Below are positions 40,669-52,420 of a DNA stretch of 64,000 nt, in pieces. Each line of letters starts with the position of its first letter. Position 1 is the stretch's first letter. The translations under genes were made by a program, and so were the position numbers. Source of the stretch: Mesodorylaimus sp. YZB2_4. Taxonomy: Eukaryota; Nematoda; Enoplea; Dorylaimida; Dorylaimidae. The stretch covers positions 56,419 through 120,418 of the forward strand of contig JASANH010000559.1 of NCBI GenBank assembly GCA_030248295.1, read 5' to 3'. Below the pieces are notes generated by a model that had not been told where the DNA came from, did not search any database, and saw nothing but the letters and a program-made list of their open reading frames with translations.

Positions 40669-41075
40669 CTAGGACAAGCCAATGGACGGCCTCAGCCTCA
40701 GGAACTCCTCTGAACCGGTGCACTGATAGGTGCAGATAGACACGTCCACTCCTATTACAACACTACGGCATCCAGGATGATAAACGATAACCTGTAGCTT
40801 GTGCTGGTGTGTATCGCTACAGGACCCCCTCTGACAGTGGCGGGTGGGCTGTAAACCCTGTCCATTTCCACCTGGCAGCCGCTATCCACTTCGACCACCT
40901 CGACGGTCCAGGTGAGGCCCACGGCCTGGTTTGCAAGCTCAGCGCGGGTATATGTTTCGCAAACAGACTGGGAATCCATCACTTGGGATTGAACCCAGGG
41001 ACGAGCCCAGCTACACGCCCGTTGCCAATACATCCAGACGAACCGCTGCTTCATGGAGGCCGCTCCCAATAGTGA
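40669..41075 (-). mobile_element. SINE copy 2, 5' part (continues from 34536)
   Basis: It carries the tRNA-like head with a B-box relative (GGGATTGAACCC) and body words shared with the copy at 1490-1907 (CACAGCCTGG/CACGGCCTGG, TATGTTTCGCAAAC). It is diverged and inactive, and was cut by the LTR element. Confidence 0.6.
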
Positions 41076-41240
41076 TGGAATCTATATTTTACGAGGATGC
41101 ACATGACGTTACAATTTTGATTTTACGACATGCCTCATGTGCATCACTTGGATGACTTCGTATTGTAAAATGACCCTATGTCGTGCTCAATGTAGTAAAC
41201 ATCGAACTTTACAAAACCAAGGGCTCTAATTTGTTCCTAG

Positions 41241-41546
41241 GGACAAAAGAAAGCTTTCTGCAATAGTTTAGGAGGCGTCTGGCCAACAGGTCAGCAGTGG
41301 TCAGCGCTCAAAGTCCAGTAAAATTTTTTATCTTCAAAAACTCCAAATCCGACTGTTGGAAGCTTATACTCGAAGCAGAATTTAAAAGGATGCGAATTAA
41401 TTTGGAAAGAATCGTGCGTGTTTTTCTCAACGCTCGGGCTCCTCACCACACAAAAATTCAAAAATACGCAGGAATTTAGGCGCTGACCTCTGCTGATTAG
41501 AAGATGGCCAGACGCCTCTAATATTATGCAGAAGGCTACATTGTCC
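41241..41546. mobile_element. MITE with long terminal inverted repeats, about 306 bp
   Basis: The left end GGACAAAAGAAAGC...GGCGTCTGGCCA...CAGCAGTGGTCAGCG and the inverted right end GGACAATGTAGCC...GGCGTCTGGCCA...CAGCAGAGGTCAGCG match over about 60 bp. Partial copies of the ends occur at 10330-10410 and 10985-11055. No coding potential. Confidence 0.7.
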
Positions 41547-43780
41547 TTACTAAAAATCAGCCCCCTCTTTTCCCTACCAGCTGAGCTACAGTATTTTCGC
41601 CTTACAAAACCACGAACCTGCGTCATTTTTATCATGCTCCATCGCTTGGGGGCCTCCCTTGTCGCTACTGTGCAAAATCGTTGGGCTAATCGTCATAGCA
41701 AAGCATTGTGAACCACATCGAGAGAAGCTGTAATTAAGCTGTAGTGCTGGTGTGTATTGCTACAGAACCTGGGCCCGGTTTCTCGAAAGTACTTATCTTT
41801 GAGTCGGGATTAACTTTTGGATAATCTGGCATTAACTTTGCGATGTTGCGACATAAGCTTCGCCAAACGACATAACCGGATATTCGAAAATAATCTGACA
41901 ACTTTGAGCCACTAACAAACAAGCCATCTAGCCTATTTATAGATTAATGTGATTTCCTTGTTGATACTTGCATACAGATCATCCGTAAATTAGGCTGATG
42001 TTGATGTTTTGATGTTTCCAACTCAAGAAGGTGACTTTAAGGCTCCGCATTAATTGGTCTAATTTTGAGTCCCTCAGCCTTATAAGAATATGAAACGATT
42101 GGCCAGTCGCCTTTTCATCATTGTTTCCACTTCATCAGTCGTTTTTAAAATTTAGTCGTCCAGTTTACCAAAAAGGCTGTCGCACCTACATCTCTTCTGC
42201 CCTCTGGTCGCTTGACGCGCTGCCTTTTGAGATGATTTTATGAAAAATTTATCAGCTCCCGCGGCCGGTTTCACAAATGCTAAATATCGGGGCATCACAA
42301 GTCCCACCACATAGTGTATCAAAGTGATTTGACAGTCCTAAATTAGCACGTCCTTGATGATTGCGCAAGCGACCGCTGTTTTTCCTGAGAGCAACAAAAT
42401 ACTGTATAAAAATTGTGATAAAGCTCGTTAGCTTTTATTGCTTTCTTTCCGGATTTTTTCTGCATGATTTGATCATCGCACTTAGAGTCCCATGCTGAGG
42501 TTTCTTGATATTATCACGCGTAATAACAACAAATTACAAGGTGTAATTTCGAGACAACCAATGAGATAATAGTCCGTATCATAGCCGGCTTCTGCAGCTA
42601 ACGGCACAGCTTCTGATTTGTTTATGCTAGCAACTACGATGGTCGTTGCTGGAGCAGGTGCCGCGAGGCCATATTTTTTGTCGGACGATCCATTGGGGAG
42701 TATGGGTGCTAGCTATTTTACGACTTCCGATCATTTCGAAGAATAATGCTCGTCGAAGTGTTGAATGAAAGAAGTCTAGCAATGGCCACCCACGTTATGC
42801 CGCATTCAATGAGACGGGCTTTACGAATGCGCATTCGTTATATACCTCGAGTTTGCAAAGGCTTATATAAACCGAGGCGGTGATTAGTTGCCACCCGTTC
42901 CCAGCTAATACGCCAAGGCTGCTGTGAATGGCGGCAAGTGTGAGCAGACCGGAAACGACCTAAATAACTCATCGCACTGCCCCGACGTCCACAGGAGAGA
43001 ACAGGTGCGTCGCGAGGAGTGTGGCAGTGGTTAAGCCCTTAGTGATCCCAAGCTTGGTCAAGGCTAGTTGAAGAGGATTTAGCTTGAAATTTTCTGCCTT
43101 TCTCAACCTAGGTCCTCGCCTTGCTAGTTGCCTCGCCGTACTTTTTCATACAAAAGATTTCATACAAAAGATAGCCCCTTCAACGCGGCTTTTCTCCCAT
43201 TTATCTTTTGATAATTAGCGGCATGGGTTCTTTCTGAGTGCTAATAGCTTAGTGAGCTCACTTGTAGTCGCGCTTATGACTACCATTTATCTATCACTTC
43301 TACCAGCCTCGTGTCATTTTGCCGACATTTGCGTTCGAACGCCCGCAAACACTTTGGCGATGGACTCTGACAACTTCTACTTTTACTCATCCAATGCTGA
43401 GTTGCAGCAGGAAATAGTACCTGAGTAGTTTAAACTCGACGTGTAGCACCATATGTCGACGTGTTTTGGGGAGTGTTGATACGTGAGAACAAAATACGTG
43501 CATTTGAGAAAATTCCCATTAAAATGCCTTCGCCTCGATTCGTCATTAAAATAGTTTTTTGTTTGTCAGAGAAATGGAAATTACAATGTTTTCTAACGTT
43601 ACTGCAGAATTTGCTAATATCTGTTACTTTTAGACTGCGAACAAGTTTGGATAATTCCACTCATTGTCAAGTTATTGGTAGACTCTAGAAGTTTGAACTG
43701 GTTTGAATTTCATCAAGTCAAATTTAGTTCAACCGAGATTGATTGTCTTTTGCTCTGATATCTTATCTGACCTATGAATT
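41547..43780. other. Intergenic region without recognisable features
   Basis: No frame here has a domain or paralogue in the window, and no tRNA or clear repeat stands out. A short overlap with SINE-like words occurs near 41740-41770 (GTGCTGGTGTGTATTGCTACAG, also near 40801), suggesting another decayed repeat. Confidence 0.45.
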
Positions 43781-44002
43781 ATGGATATACACACAGTATA
43801 TCCAACTGGACCGACTCGATATCCGCAATCTATTCGAATGGTGCCTGGTGAGATTGCCATGTACGTCTTGGGTGCATTCGGTGCCATACTTATTATTGTG
43901 GTCTTATTTTATTATCGATTTTGTCAGAACGAGCCATCGCCAGTCGCGAAAGCAGCTATGCAAAAACCACCGCCAATTCGAGTGGTCATTTCACAAAAGT
44001 GA
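43781..44002 (+). CDS. Small single-pass membrane protein, 73 residues (candidate)
   Basis: ATG at 43781; a short polar N-terminus, one strong transmembrane helix at about 26-46 (IAMYVLGAFGAILIIVVLFYY) shown in part, and a Pro-rich basic tail. It has no paralogue in the window. A second coding-like stretch at about 44310-44448 with many Cys, Tyr and Lys, preceded by TTTTAG, could be a further exon, but the join is not in frame by eye. Unknown function; may be part of a longer gene. Confidence 0.35.
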   Translation: MDIHTVYPTGPTRYPQSIRMVPGEIAMYVLGAFGAILIIVVLFYYRFCQNEPSPVAKAAMQKPPPIRVVISQK

Positions 44003-44550
44003 TTAATTCAATAGGATGTAGATTGTGCACAACTTATTACGAAAAAACTGCGGTGAAATCTTTGAGCTTGACGTAGATTACAGTAATTCACGACCAAGCG
44101 TGGCTAAGAATTTCACTTTTGTAAAATGTTTTTTCTTATCTTTGTGTGTTTATGTATGAGGCATTTAATAATTTTTTAAGTGTTGCGGTTGTTTCTTAGT
44201 CGCACAATGTTGGTCAGATAAGAAAAACGAGAAAATTAAGTATTTCGAGTGCGGATAAGGGACCGTGCATAGGAATCATGCAAGCAGCTGCAAAGTTTTA
44301 GCAGGTTGTCATGTTTCAAACCAAAAAATGCCGGTTCGGATTTCACTCTATGGTGCACCAAAGAATGGTCGCATGTACAAACTATGGGCTCGCTTACAAA
44401 GCCTCTCCTACGGACAAACCAGTAATAGACGCAGTTGCAGTGTTTTGACATTCTCAAACATACAGTAAGTCAGAAGCCAGAAACGTGATAATAAAAAATT
44501 AATACAGCAAAGAGCCATTGAAAAGGATTTTGAGAACAACTTAAGCCCAA

Positions 44551-44679
44551 AGTATAGTTCGATGCGATGCGTCAGATAAGCGAGCGATGCGACACTTTTG
44601 GGTCAACTGGCAATGTAAAAAGGTGCCTAAAACGTCGCATCGCAAGCTTATTTGACGCGTCGCATCGAACTATATACTT
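44551..44679. mobile_element. Small foldback MITE
   Basis: The left arm AGTATAGTTCGATGCG...GCGATGCGAC and the inverted right arm AGTATATAGTTCGATGCG...GCGATGCGAC match over about 45-50 bp around a short centre. Outer similarity extends a few more bases (CTTAAGCC / CTAAAGCT). Non-coding. Confidence 0.7.
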
Positions 44680-45549
44680 CCAGCTTTAGTGCTGGCATGG
44701 TAGGCCACGAATGAGCACAGTGCGCGAAATAATGAAAACAGTTTGGTTGCTGTATGAGAAAGACAACAAATCTCTCTGTAAACCATGGCTCGTAATATGT
44801 AATTTCTGACACAAAAACCTTGCTCGCATTTAGAAATAAACCACGAAATTGGAAGGACATAAATGTGGTTAGTCCTTGTAAGAAATTGGACGTGCTATCC
44901 GCAGCAGTGGACTGCAACGCGTCGCTTCAAAACCTCTTGTTCGTGAGCCGGAATCTCGCAGATGAAAACATACAGTGCAACAAATTTTGATTGCTGCAAC
45001 TACATCTGTATGAACTGGATGAAGCGGCTCGAGACTCATCCTGAATGAGAAACAAAAGTTTCTCGCGGTTTTTGTGCACCATTAGTATAAGGTGGCCTGT
45101 AACCAATAAACTCTAGGATCAATGAAGCAACAATATCAGCAGCAACAGGTGCCTACAGTACTCCGTATGTAGCAAAAAACAGCCTGATCACGCTCAGGTT
45201 GGATCATCCGATCTGCAATGTCTCGTAGTAGCTTAGGACACCTAATTTTATTAAACCGATCCAAAATTCCAAGCCAATGGTGCTAATTATTTCTTAGTTG
45301 TTGCAACATGCAGCATACAGTACTATCAAACTTGAAAACTAAGCATTACCCAAAGATTTAATAAAGATGTAGATACTTAATAAAGATAATAGCTGCAGTC
45401 TATTAGTGCTGACGCAGTGCAGTAGCAAACATACACGTACGAACAAATCATGAGTACTTTGTTAAAAATAAGACACGAAAATGTATTAGAGCCATCCATG
45501 CTGTTGTGGATTCAGTGATACTATTGCATCACTGAAAGTCCGTCTGATA
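44680..45549. other. 3' flank of the first receptor gene
   Basis: No gene is supported. A short minus-strand frame at 44648-44917 has no recognisable fold. Confidence 0.45.
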
Positions 45550-46596
45550 TTAATGGCCCTGGCATTTGGGCATCACATCTTTAACTAGTTTTCTCATCCT
45601 CTTATTGATCGCGATCACAATAAAGAAGTCTAATATGTCTGTGATCATCACACTGGCGTCGGCCACTGACGCAATAACTGACTTGTAACAATTATTCCAA
45701 TCAGACGCGATCTGACCAAAGAAATGAACCCACATGACATGCGGTATTTGATTGAGTAGCATCGAACAGGCTTGGTAAATATTGATCCAAAGCAGTGCTC
45801 TCTCCTTGGCACGACTACTGGCGGGGCCGGTTGATGATTCCTTATTGGTTTTCATGGCGTTCACTTTAATTGACCGTTTCTTGAACAGTACGACCATGAA
45901 GCAATTGAGGAATAACAGTATTGCTATCCCACCAACTCGAGAATAAAAACGGATATAATCGCATATTTCGCTAAGGATATTTTGAAAAACGAATTGCCAA
46001 TCTATTGCCATCGTATAAAGACCTAATTCTTGCGACCAGACCACCTTGGCTGGAAACAAATAAATAATTCCACCAAATAAACCAATTAGTAGACAAAGCA
46101 GGGCGGAACATAATTGGTGTTTTGTATGCTTTATGTTCCTATAAACAATCGGTTTCACCATAGCAAAGACCCTGTCAGCTGCCATGGCCACAGCTAACAG
46201 TAAGGAACATATTATAAAGGGTATGTGCAACCCAGCAAAAATATATCCAAATATGAACATTGGCACATAGTTCTGATTAATCCAGTGGCGCCTGTACGAA
46301 TCCATGCTCAAAATGGATGTGGCTTGTAGAAACATACCAAATGTGAAAATCTCGAAGGTCTTGCTGATGGAGTAGATGACCTGATATCCGTAGGCCCGCT
46401 CACTTTTCGACTGCTTATAGAAAGCCGCTAGTAAAATCAGGTGTCCCGAGCATCCCACTGTAACCCCCCGCCTGGTAGGCCATGGCGAGTGGGAGAGAGT
46501 AATCGATACTCTCCCCTGGCTGGGAAACGTCAACCCCTCGGGTTGATGTTTCAGCCGTAGGAAAAGCCCCAAGACCACCCCGTCCCGGCGGGGTTT

Positions 46597-46631
<35 letters not shown>

Positions 46632-46772
46632 TACGCCTGCCAGACTTGGTTACACCACTGCGACATATATTATGGCCAGGTAATGATACGCGAACACTTC
46701 GAGACATTGGGATGCATAAAAGTATCGTGGGGACAGATCCCAGGGACACGCACTAGAAGTATTATTTGCCAT
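45550..46772 (-). pseudogene. 7TM receptor copy 1, interrupted by a MITE
   Basis: From the paralogue-matched ATG at 46772 (MANNTSSACPWDLSP) the frame runs to TM1, where the 196-bp MITE at 46459-46654 breaks it; the remaining receptor (GCSGHLILL onward to MPKCQGH) is open to 45550. The family is rhodopsin-like: seven hydrophobic segments, a DRV variant of DRY after TM3 (MAADRVFAMVKP), a basic third loop (LFKKRSIKVN) and a Lys/Arg tail. The long N-terminal frame reading through the MITE poly-G is not the native one. Unless the insert is spliced out, this copy is non-functional. It is about 90% like copy 3 in the body by eye. Confidence 0.8.
46459..46654. mobile_element. MITE, 196 bp, inside receptor copy 1
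   Basis: Ends TGTAACC and GGTTACA, with imperfect similarity continuing to about 22 bp (CCTGGTAGGC against TCTGGCAGGC). It is flanked by CCAC at 46455-46458 and 46655-46658; the paralogues at 55.9 and 62.5 kb have a single CCAC or equivalent, proving the empty site. Inside is a C-run of about 29. A 4-bp duplication with this terminus does not let me name the superfamily. Confidence 0.85.
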
Positions 46773-47514
46773 GAGGAATTCAGTGCTCACCAACGAACAG
46801 ATGGATTCCTTCTATGAAGAAATAACAGTGGACCCGCTCTGTTTGACAATGTATTCTGTCAAGTGAATAGAGTTTTTGCGTGGCTAGAATAAGTGAATAG
46901 AGGTCACAGAGAATTAATATTTTCTTGTATGTCAAGGCATCGTTGACAGGGTGGATTAGCGCACAGCATGACAGGCGAACCTGCAGCGACCAGTTTGACG
47001 CGAGGTCTATCTCGAGACCTACTACAGCATGGAGCAAACTGGAAACGTCCTCGTCGAGCTGGACAGTTAATTCTTGATGTGTCCGTTCGCCAGGCAAATA
47101 AGCTGCTAATTGGCTTCTGCTGGTTGGCTTCTGCTGGTTTTAATCAATATTACAAGAAGGCTTCTACGAATCCCTTTTGTTGAGTCCCTCATCGGAACTT
47201 GCTGCTTGGTGCGGGTCGCTGTTAGCCTATAATTATTCTAATGGAATCTAGACAATGTCGAATATGACACCTGCTGGTGGAACGTCCTGAACGAGCCTTG
47301 GTGAGTCCATTATTATAAGGCAAATCAGCCGAGCTGATTTGAAGGATATCCTGAGTCGGTGTTTCCCATTACTTTCCGTCATACAGGCCTCAAACTGATA
47401 AAAGGGGAAGTACATTTCAGTTCTTCCCTCAAAAAAATAAACTTGTCTTTGTCTGTGCTAAAATTCAGAATCACTGAAACCTTTTCTGGACGTCTCTCCC
47501 AAGAATAGTTCTCG
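46773..47514. other. 5' flank of receptor copy 1, duplicated with the gene
   Basis: Several blocks match, in order, the upstream regions of receptor copies 2 (56050-56600) and 3 (62700-63200): the GGAGCAAACTGGAAAC stretch, CATAATTAT-like words and GAATATGACACCTG. This is the promoter side of the minus-strand gene, so the duplication unit included its regulatory DNA. The homology ends at the SINE at 47515. Confidence 0.6.
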
Positions 47515-47985
47515 AAGCGCGAGTGCATCGGTTTTGCATTAGTCTCCCAGTATTGCTTGGAAGCGAGAGGCTGAACTTCGTGCTGGGTTCAATCGTCGGC
47601 GATGGAGGTCTCTTCGCGAACTGTAAACCTCCGCTGAGCTTGAACCCCAGGCTGAGGGTGACTCACCCGGTACAGTCGAGGTGCTCCGCTTGGAGACGGA
47701 AGCCAAATGAAACGAGCAGACAGTCTCGGCTGTCCAACGCCGACAGGGTTAAAAGCCCAGCCGCCATCGTCCAAGAAAGTCGGTGTCCAGTCCAGGATTC
47801 CCTCGTGTGTAAGAGAGCTCCTATTAGAGACGCACAGAGGAATGATATTGCGTGCTGGTGCAGGCAAGTCTTCCTTATAAGGTTTCACTGCTGGCCGGCT
47901 ATATGCAAAGCGCGCTGTGGCGGAAGTGGGTCGGCGCAGGGCCAAATCCACAAAAATGTTTAAAAAAGCTCTTGAAAGCTCACGC
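47515..47985 (+). mobile_element. SINE copy 3
   Basis: Same order as the 52421 copy: a tRNA-like head with a decayed B box (GGGTTCAATCGTC), GGTGACTCACCCGGTAC, AGACAGTCTCGGCTG, AGTCGGTGTCCAGTC, CTGCTGGCCGGCTAT and an A-rich tail. AGTTCTCGAA before and AGCTCTTGAA after may be a decayed target duplication. Confidence 0.75.
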
Positions 47986-49089
47986 CAAGCCAGGCTCGTT
48001 CCAACAAGTTGTTTGACCTATTTATGATCCCTCTCACGGTCCCAAAAAAGTGACAACAGATAGAATAAAGAGAAGTAAGTGCGGGAAATCCGCGTGCGCT
48101 AATCAGTCTTATAATCATAGCACTTATTAAAAAAATCACGCATTTTTGTAAGAGAAAAACATGATAAGACAAAAATCTGGCGTCATTTGCGCGCTCTCTC
48201 TCATAGTTTGCACGTTCTACTTGATCAATATAACCTCGTAAAATGGGGTCCCAAACAAATAACCCATATTTCAGCACTGATCCTGAATTTGGGATCGATG
48301 AATTGACATACACTAAGCCATTTCTCTACCACCACCTTTCTCATCACGCCGAAATACATATTCGCCAATTGTAGTTGATGCAATTATATGACGTTCGGTT
48401 GCCGATTTCCGTTTCAGCATTGCAAAAAAGTCAGCTCCGAGCGCCAAGGTGATAGATATTTTAAAGAATTCGCACTCCATTCGAATCCATCTTGAAAAAA
48501 TTGGTCGAATCGTTAAACGCGTGGTCCAAAATCTTTTAAAGAAACATGTAATAAAATTTTCAAAGATTTGGGTCAGCTGAAAGAAAAAAACCAGCATTTT
48601 TGTGGCTGTGATGCACACAGCTTGTGAGAAAAGACACAACCGCCTGTCCTGTCCTGTCATTTCTGATGTTACTGTAGTTATTACCAAGAGTCTCGTCATG
48701 TCGACTCATCTCCAGCCTTTGTCACGATCTCTATTCATGTATGTACACATAAGCGTATACAAAAAATACTCATAATTTCGCTGGGCTGCTGTCAAACCAG
48801 CTTTTCTGTTGATAATGCTAGTCAGCGCCGTGTTCGCCGAACTTGGAAACGAAGCAAAGTTGACACCTTACATTACTAACCTCGAAGCAGTCCAGTCGGT
48901 GTCATGCGGGCGTCTGCGCAAGGTGGCAGGTTCAACTAAATCCGTTTCACTGGCTTCATATTTGAGATAAGTGGGTGTTGTGTCCTTGCCTATGCCTATA
49001 GATAAGATTTTGCCAGCCTCTAAAAGAACTTACTCGCAACAGTCGTCAGTCATTTTCTCGTTCCATACTCCCTAGTTTTTTCTTCAATC
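47986..49089. other. Intergenic region; possible decayed four-pass gene
   Basis: On the minus strand, about 48540-48640 reads a hydrophobic block (RRLCLFSQAVCITATKM) that loosely resembles the third membrane segment of the four-pass family at 53 and 58 kb. Without neighbouring segments this is weak. The last 200 bases are the promoter side of the lysozyme gene. Confidence 0.3.
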
Positions 49090-50130
49090 ATGCAGCCTCT
49101 TGCTTTTCCGTTGATCATTGGCGCATTCATTGCGGCCTTTCCATGGTCAGAAGCAGCATTGGGTGTGGATGTTAGCCAAGCTGTGTCCCAGGTAATATTC
49201 ACTGTGTGCCTGCATAGTACGAGTCATGGCAATCTTCTTTAGTCAGCATGGTCGTGCCTGAAGAATAACAATTACAATTTTGCCATTGTCCGGATTTATC
49301 GAAGCAGCGGTAGTATTGACACGAATGCGGCCAATACTATCAAAAGTGCATGGAGTGCTGGAATTCGATACGTGGATGGATACATATTTCCGTGCAAGAA
49401 ATGTGGAAATCCAAAAGGTCAAGTTCAGGCTGCATTGAATAATTTGCGCTCGAATGGAGCTAGAATTAACCAGGTGAGTACAGGGACGTGTGAAAACAAT
49501 GGATAAGTTCGGTACGTCCTTACTTCTGATGCACCGATACCAGTGATGGTGAGCTTGCGCCGCTGACGTACGTACACTATTCTTGTCATAAACATTGCTG
49601 GCTCGACCTCGTCAGTATGTTACAAATACTGTGGTAGCAGTGCCGTAGGAGTTAACCAATAATCCCAGATGTGCGGGTTCGACTCCTGCTCAAGGCTTCA
49701 ACTTTTTGAGTAACCTAGATAAAAAAATAATGGGGCCTGAATTCTAACTTCGCAGAAAAGCCAGGAGCAGTATCACCTGGGGCTGTATACTATGCTGTAT
49801 TATCTTCAGGTTTGGATTGACGTAGAAGGACCACAATATTGGAGTACGTCTACATCAGACAATGTGAATTTTATCCGCGACATGGTCCAAGAAGCTCAAA
49901 ATCAAGGCTACGTGGTCGGTATCTACACCAGCACGAGCCAATGGACGCCGATTACGGGCGGATCAAATGCTTTCAGCAATTTGCAGCTCTGGTATGCTCA
50001 TTATGACAATAAACCGGATTTCAGTGACTTTAGAGCGTTTGGAGGATGGGCGAAAGCAGCCATAAAACAGTTCGTTGGCGATGCAAGTTTGTGCGGTGTG
50101 GGTATCGATAAGAATTGGTACCCATCTTAG
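49090..50130 (+). CDS. Secreted GH25 lysozyme (three exons), 217 residues
   Basis: Exons 49090-49191, 49243-49473 and 49810-50130 join in frame with GT-AG introns. The first about 22 residues are a signal peptide (PLAFPLIIGAFIAAFPWSEA). The mature part has the glycoside hydrolase 25 pattern: GVDVSQ with the first active-site Asp, VRIYRSSG, YIFPCKKCGN, VWIDVEGPQYW with the catalytic D-x-E, VGIYTS, LWYAHYD and a C-terminal IDKNWYPS. These enzymes cleave the MurNAc-GlcNAc bond of bacterial peptidoglycan; the Cys pattern and the closing NWYPS fit the nematode-type LYS branch, which acts in gut digestion and defence. All key residues are present, so it is probably active. Length is normal for the family. 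Intron 2 carries a Pol III-type box. Confidence 0.9.
49640..49715 (+). repeat. tRNA-like Pol III box in lysozyme intron 2
   Basis: GGTAGCAGTGCCGTAGG (A-box-like) is followed about 35 bases later by an exact B box GGTTCGACTCC. Pairing does not form a full tRNA. It is likely a SINE head remnant. Confidence 0.45.
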
Positions 50131-51294
50131 GGATGTCTTATTATCGATGGTATCAGAAATAGCGGCCTGGTTAGCAATGAGCCGCGTCTCTAACTCATGA
50201 CTCACACTGCAGTTTGTTGTGCCTCATTCTTGGTAGAACTGATAACTGCATCGTAAACTTATAATAATTCAATATGTGGTGTCGAACTGTATTGGTAATG
50301 ACTCCATCTAAATATAACTTGTATTTTTCACGTGCAGCATGCAAGAGTTTACAAAGAGACATTGGGATTTAGTGAAGAAGAAATAGTATATTGCAAATGT
50401 AGGGTGTCAGCCAGTGTGCTCATTTTGTTTTTTTGGAGCGCTGCGCCGAAACTGTTTAGGATCTCGTCTGATCTTGGGATACAGACGAAAATGAAGTAAG
50501 GTCGTGTTCGCACGATGCTGGAAACCAAGTTGTCTACCTAGCGTGGATCCCAACTTTCGCAAAAACACGATTTCGATATCTATATCTAATCGATATCATA
50601 TTCATATCCATCAATTTCAGCTTCGAGCTAAAATAAAAATACTTACTCATGAGCAGCGAAGGTCAAGTTGCAAAATAAAGGATTTGCCTGCCTCCCTGCA
50701 TTGCATATCGGCTCTGTATATCGGCTTGACACTCGCAGACCGAGAAATTTAAGACAGAACTATTCCAAGAATGGTATTTCGTTCAACTTGTATACCAGTA
50801 CATAGAGTATCAGGTTACCATATTACAGGATGAAAGCCCAACATGAAGTCCGAGTCAGAAATTAGAGCCTACAGGTTATTTTTGCGATTTATGTTTACTA
50901 CTCGTTTATATGCAAGCTATTTGGCAAATGGTGATGCGATGCAGAGCAGCGATGTGAATCATAATTACGTTTTCAAAATAGCTGTTGTCTTGGAACTTTC
51001 TGTCAGGAATCTATGTAATATTTGCTAATATCTCAAAGTGTCAAAGCGAACCTTTTAGATCAAGCAAAGTGTAGTGTACAGTGCAAAAGCACAAGGCTAG
51101 CATAAAATTTGCCTAAACTACACAAGTCGACGACCGATCAACTGCCGCTGATCGGTTTGGCGCTGCGCTCGCACGAATTGAGCATTGCGTAACCACAATA
51201 CCATATTATCGCATATACAGCCAAGACGGAGGAAGGGTTGAAAATCACTAAAAGAGGCAGCTATAATCTGCGAATCAGACATCAGACTGTAATT
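50131..51294. other. Intergenic region
   Basis: 3' flank of the lysozyme gene, then a GATATC/ATATCC-rich patch near 50570-50620. No gene is supported. Confidence 0.5.
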
Positions 51295-51756
51295 CTAACC
51301 ATAGAGTAAGACAAGCATGGTTTCAAGTGAGACCATGATGGACTGGCCAACCGTGGAAGCGTGCAGCTCGTCTTCCATTCCAATATTCGTGTGCATGATG
51401 GTTCTACTCCAAATAATACTCAAATGGAAGCTAATCTGCAAAATCGCTACAGCAATACTGATCATTGCCAATATTATACACATGACCAAGTGGCATGTGA
51501 TGCGGCACATCTTGCTTCGGGGGTTTTCAGAAATGATGACAAACTTTCTAATTTTTAACGCAGCGCCAACAATTCCGATAACGCACATGACGGTTAGACT
51601 GATAAAAAATATTAAGTTATCATGTAAATGGTACTTCCCTGGCGAACCATAAACAGCCATTTCGAATGAAAGTATTAAAACTACCTAAATTAATTCTATT
51701 GCGGCTAACATCCAGAACAAATTTCGATGCTTGATCTCAAGTGGATTCGGGATCAT
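51295..51756 (-). pseudogene. Small four-pass membrane protein, copy 1, with nonsense codon
   Basis: From ATG 51756 the minus strand reads a short polar N-terminus ending EIKHRNLF, then TM1 (WMLAAIELI) cut by an in-frame TAG at 51685-51687, then continues VVLILSFE and three further hydrophobic segments (FFISLTVMCVIGIVGA, HLVMCIILAMISIAVA, VSLETMLVLLYG). It aligns through the stop with the copies at 53 and 58 kb (AIVELLCAIFI, AITELVLVIVI). It ends at the position where copy 2 has a splice donor, here the weaker GTTAGA. The bases TTTAG before the next codon could act as an acceptor, but homology runs through, so nonsense decay is more likely. Confidence 0.6.
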
Positions 51757-52420
51757 GGCTGCTCACCTCGCTCGCAAAAGAGACATGCGCAGGCGCATGG
51801 AAAAGGCGACTACTTAAGCGTGTTGAGAGTTCTGTGAGGATGTTTATTGATTGATCAATCTTACTAGGCTAGATGTTTTTAGTGTGGTTCTTGACGCAAG
51901 TCGAGAGGCCTAGGAACAATGTAAAAACCCAGAGCATGAGAAAATAAGATATCCATTTAGAAAGTAATTGTCATGCTCGCGTTTCGAGGTAGTGTTTTCT
52001 TTTATGTCTGAAAAAAGCTTTAGTTTTTTCAAGCACGGTTCCTGATCTTTCTTTGCTTTGGGGTTTTTACCTTGTTCCATGGCCAGTCGACTTCCGTAAT
52101 GGACCACGCTAAAAAACATCTAGCCTGGTAATATTGATTAACCAATTAGCGTCCTGACAGAAACCTGAGCACGCTTTTTTCAAGATCTTCCAATCAAAGG
52201 AGAGCACCTTTGGAGATTGTCATAAACACAGTTCTAAACCGTACTGTATATACATTTGGAGACCCAAGTCCAGGCTGATGCAATGCTTCGAAAATGTGGC
52301 GAGGGACCTGATTGATTGTCTGATTTTTTAAACCTCAGTTACCACACTTTCTGAATATCCCAAATGATGCTTTGCGGTGTACAGTTAGAGCTTCTTTGAA
52401 AAGTCAACTCAAAGGAGTTG
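51757..52420. other. Intergenic region
   Basis: No gene is supported. It ends with the target duplication of the SINE at 52421. Confidence 0.45.

Noticed and set aside
46459-46749. Long N-terminal extension with poly-Gly on receptor copy 1
   Set aside because: It is read-through of a MITE in a chance frame; paralogues define the true N-terminus in another frame.
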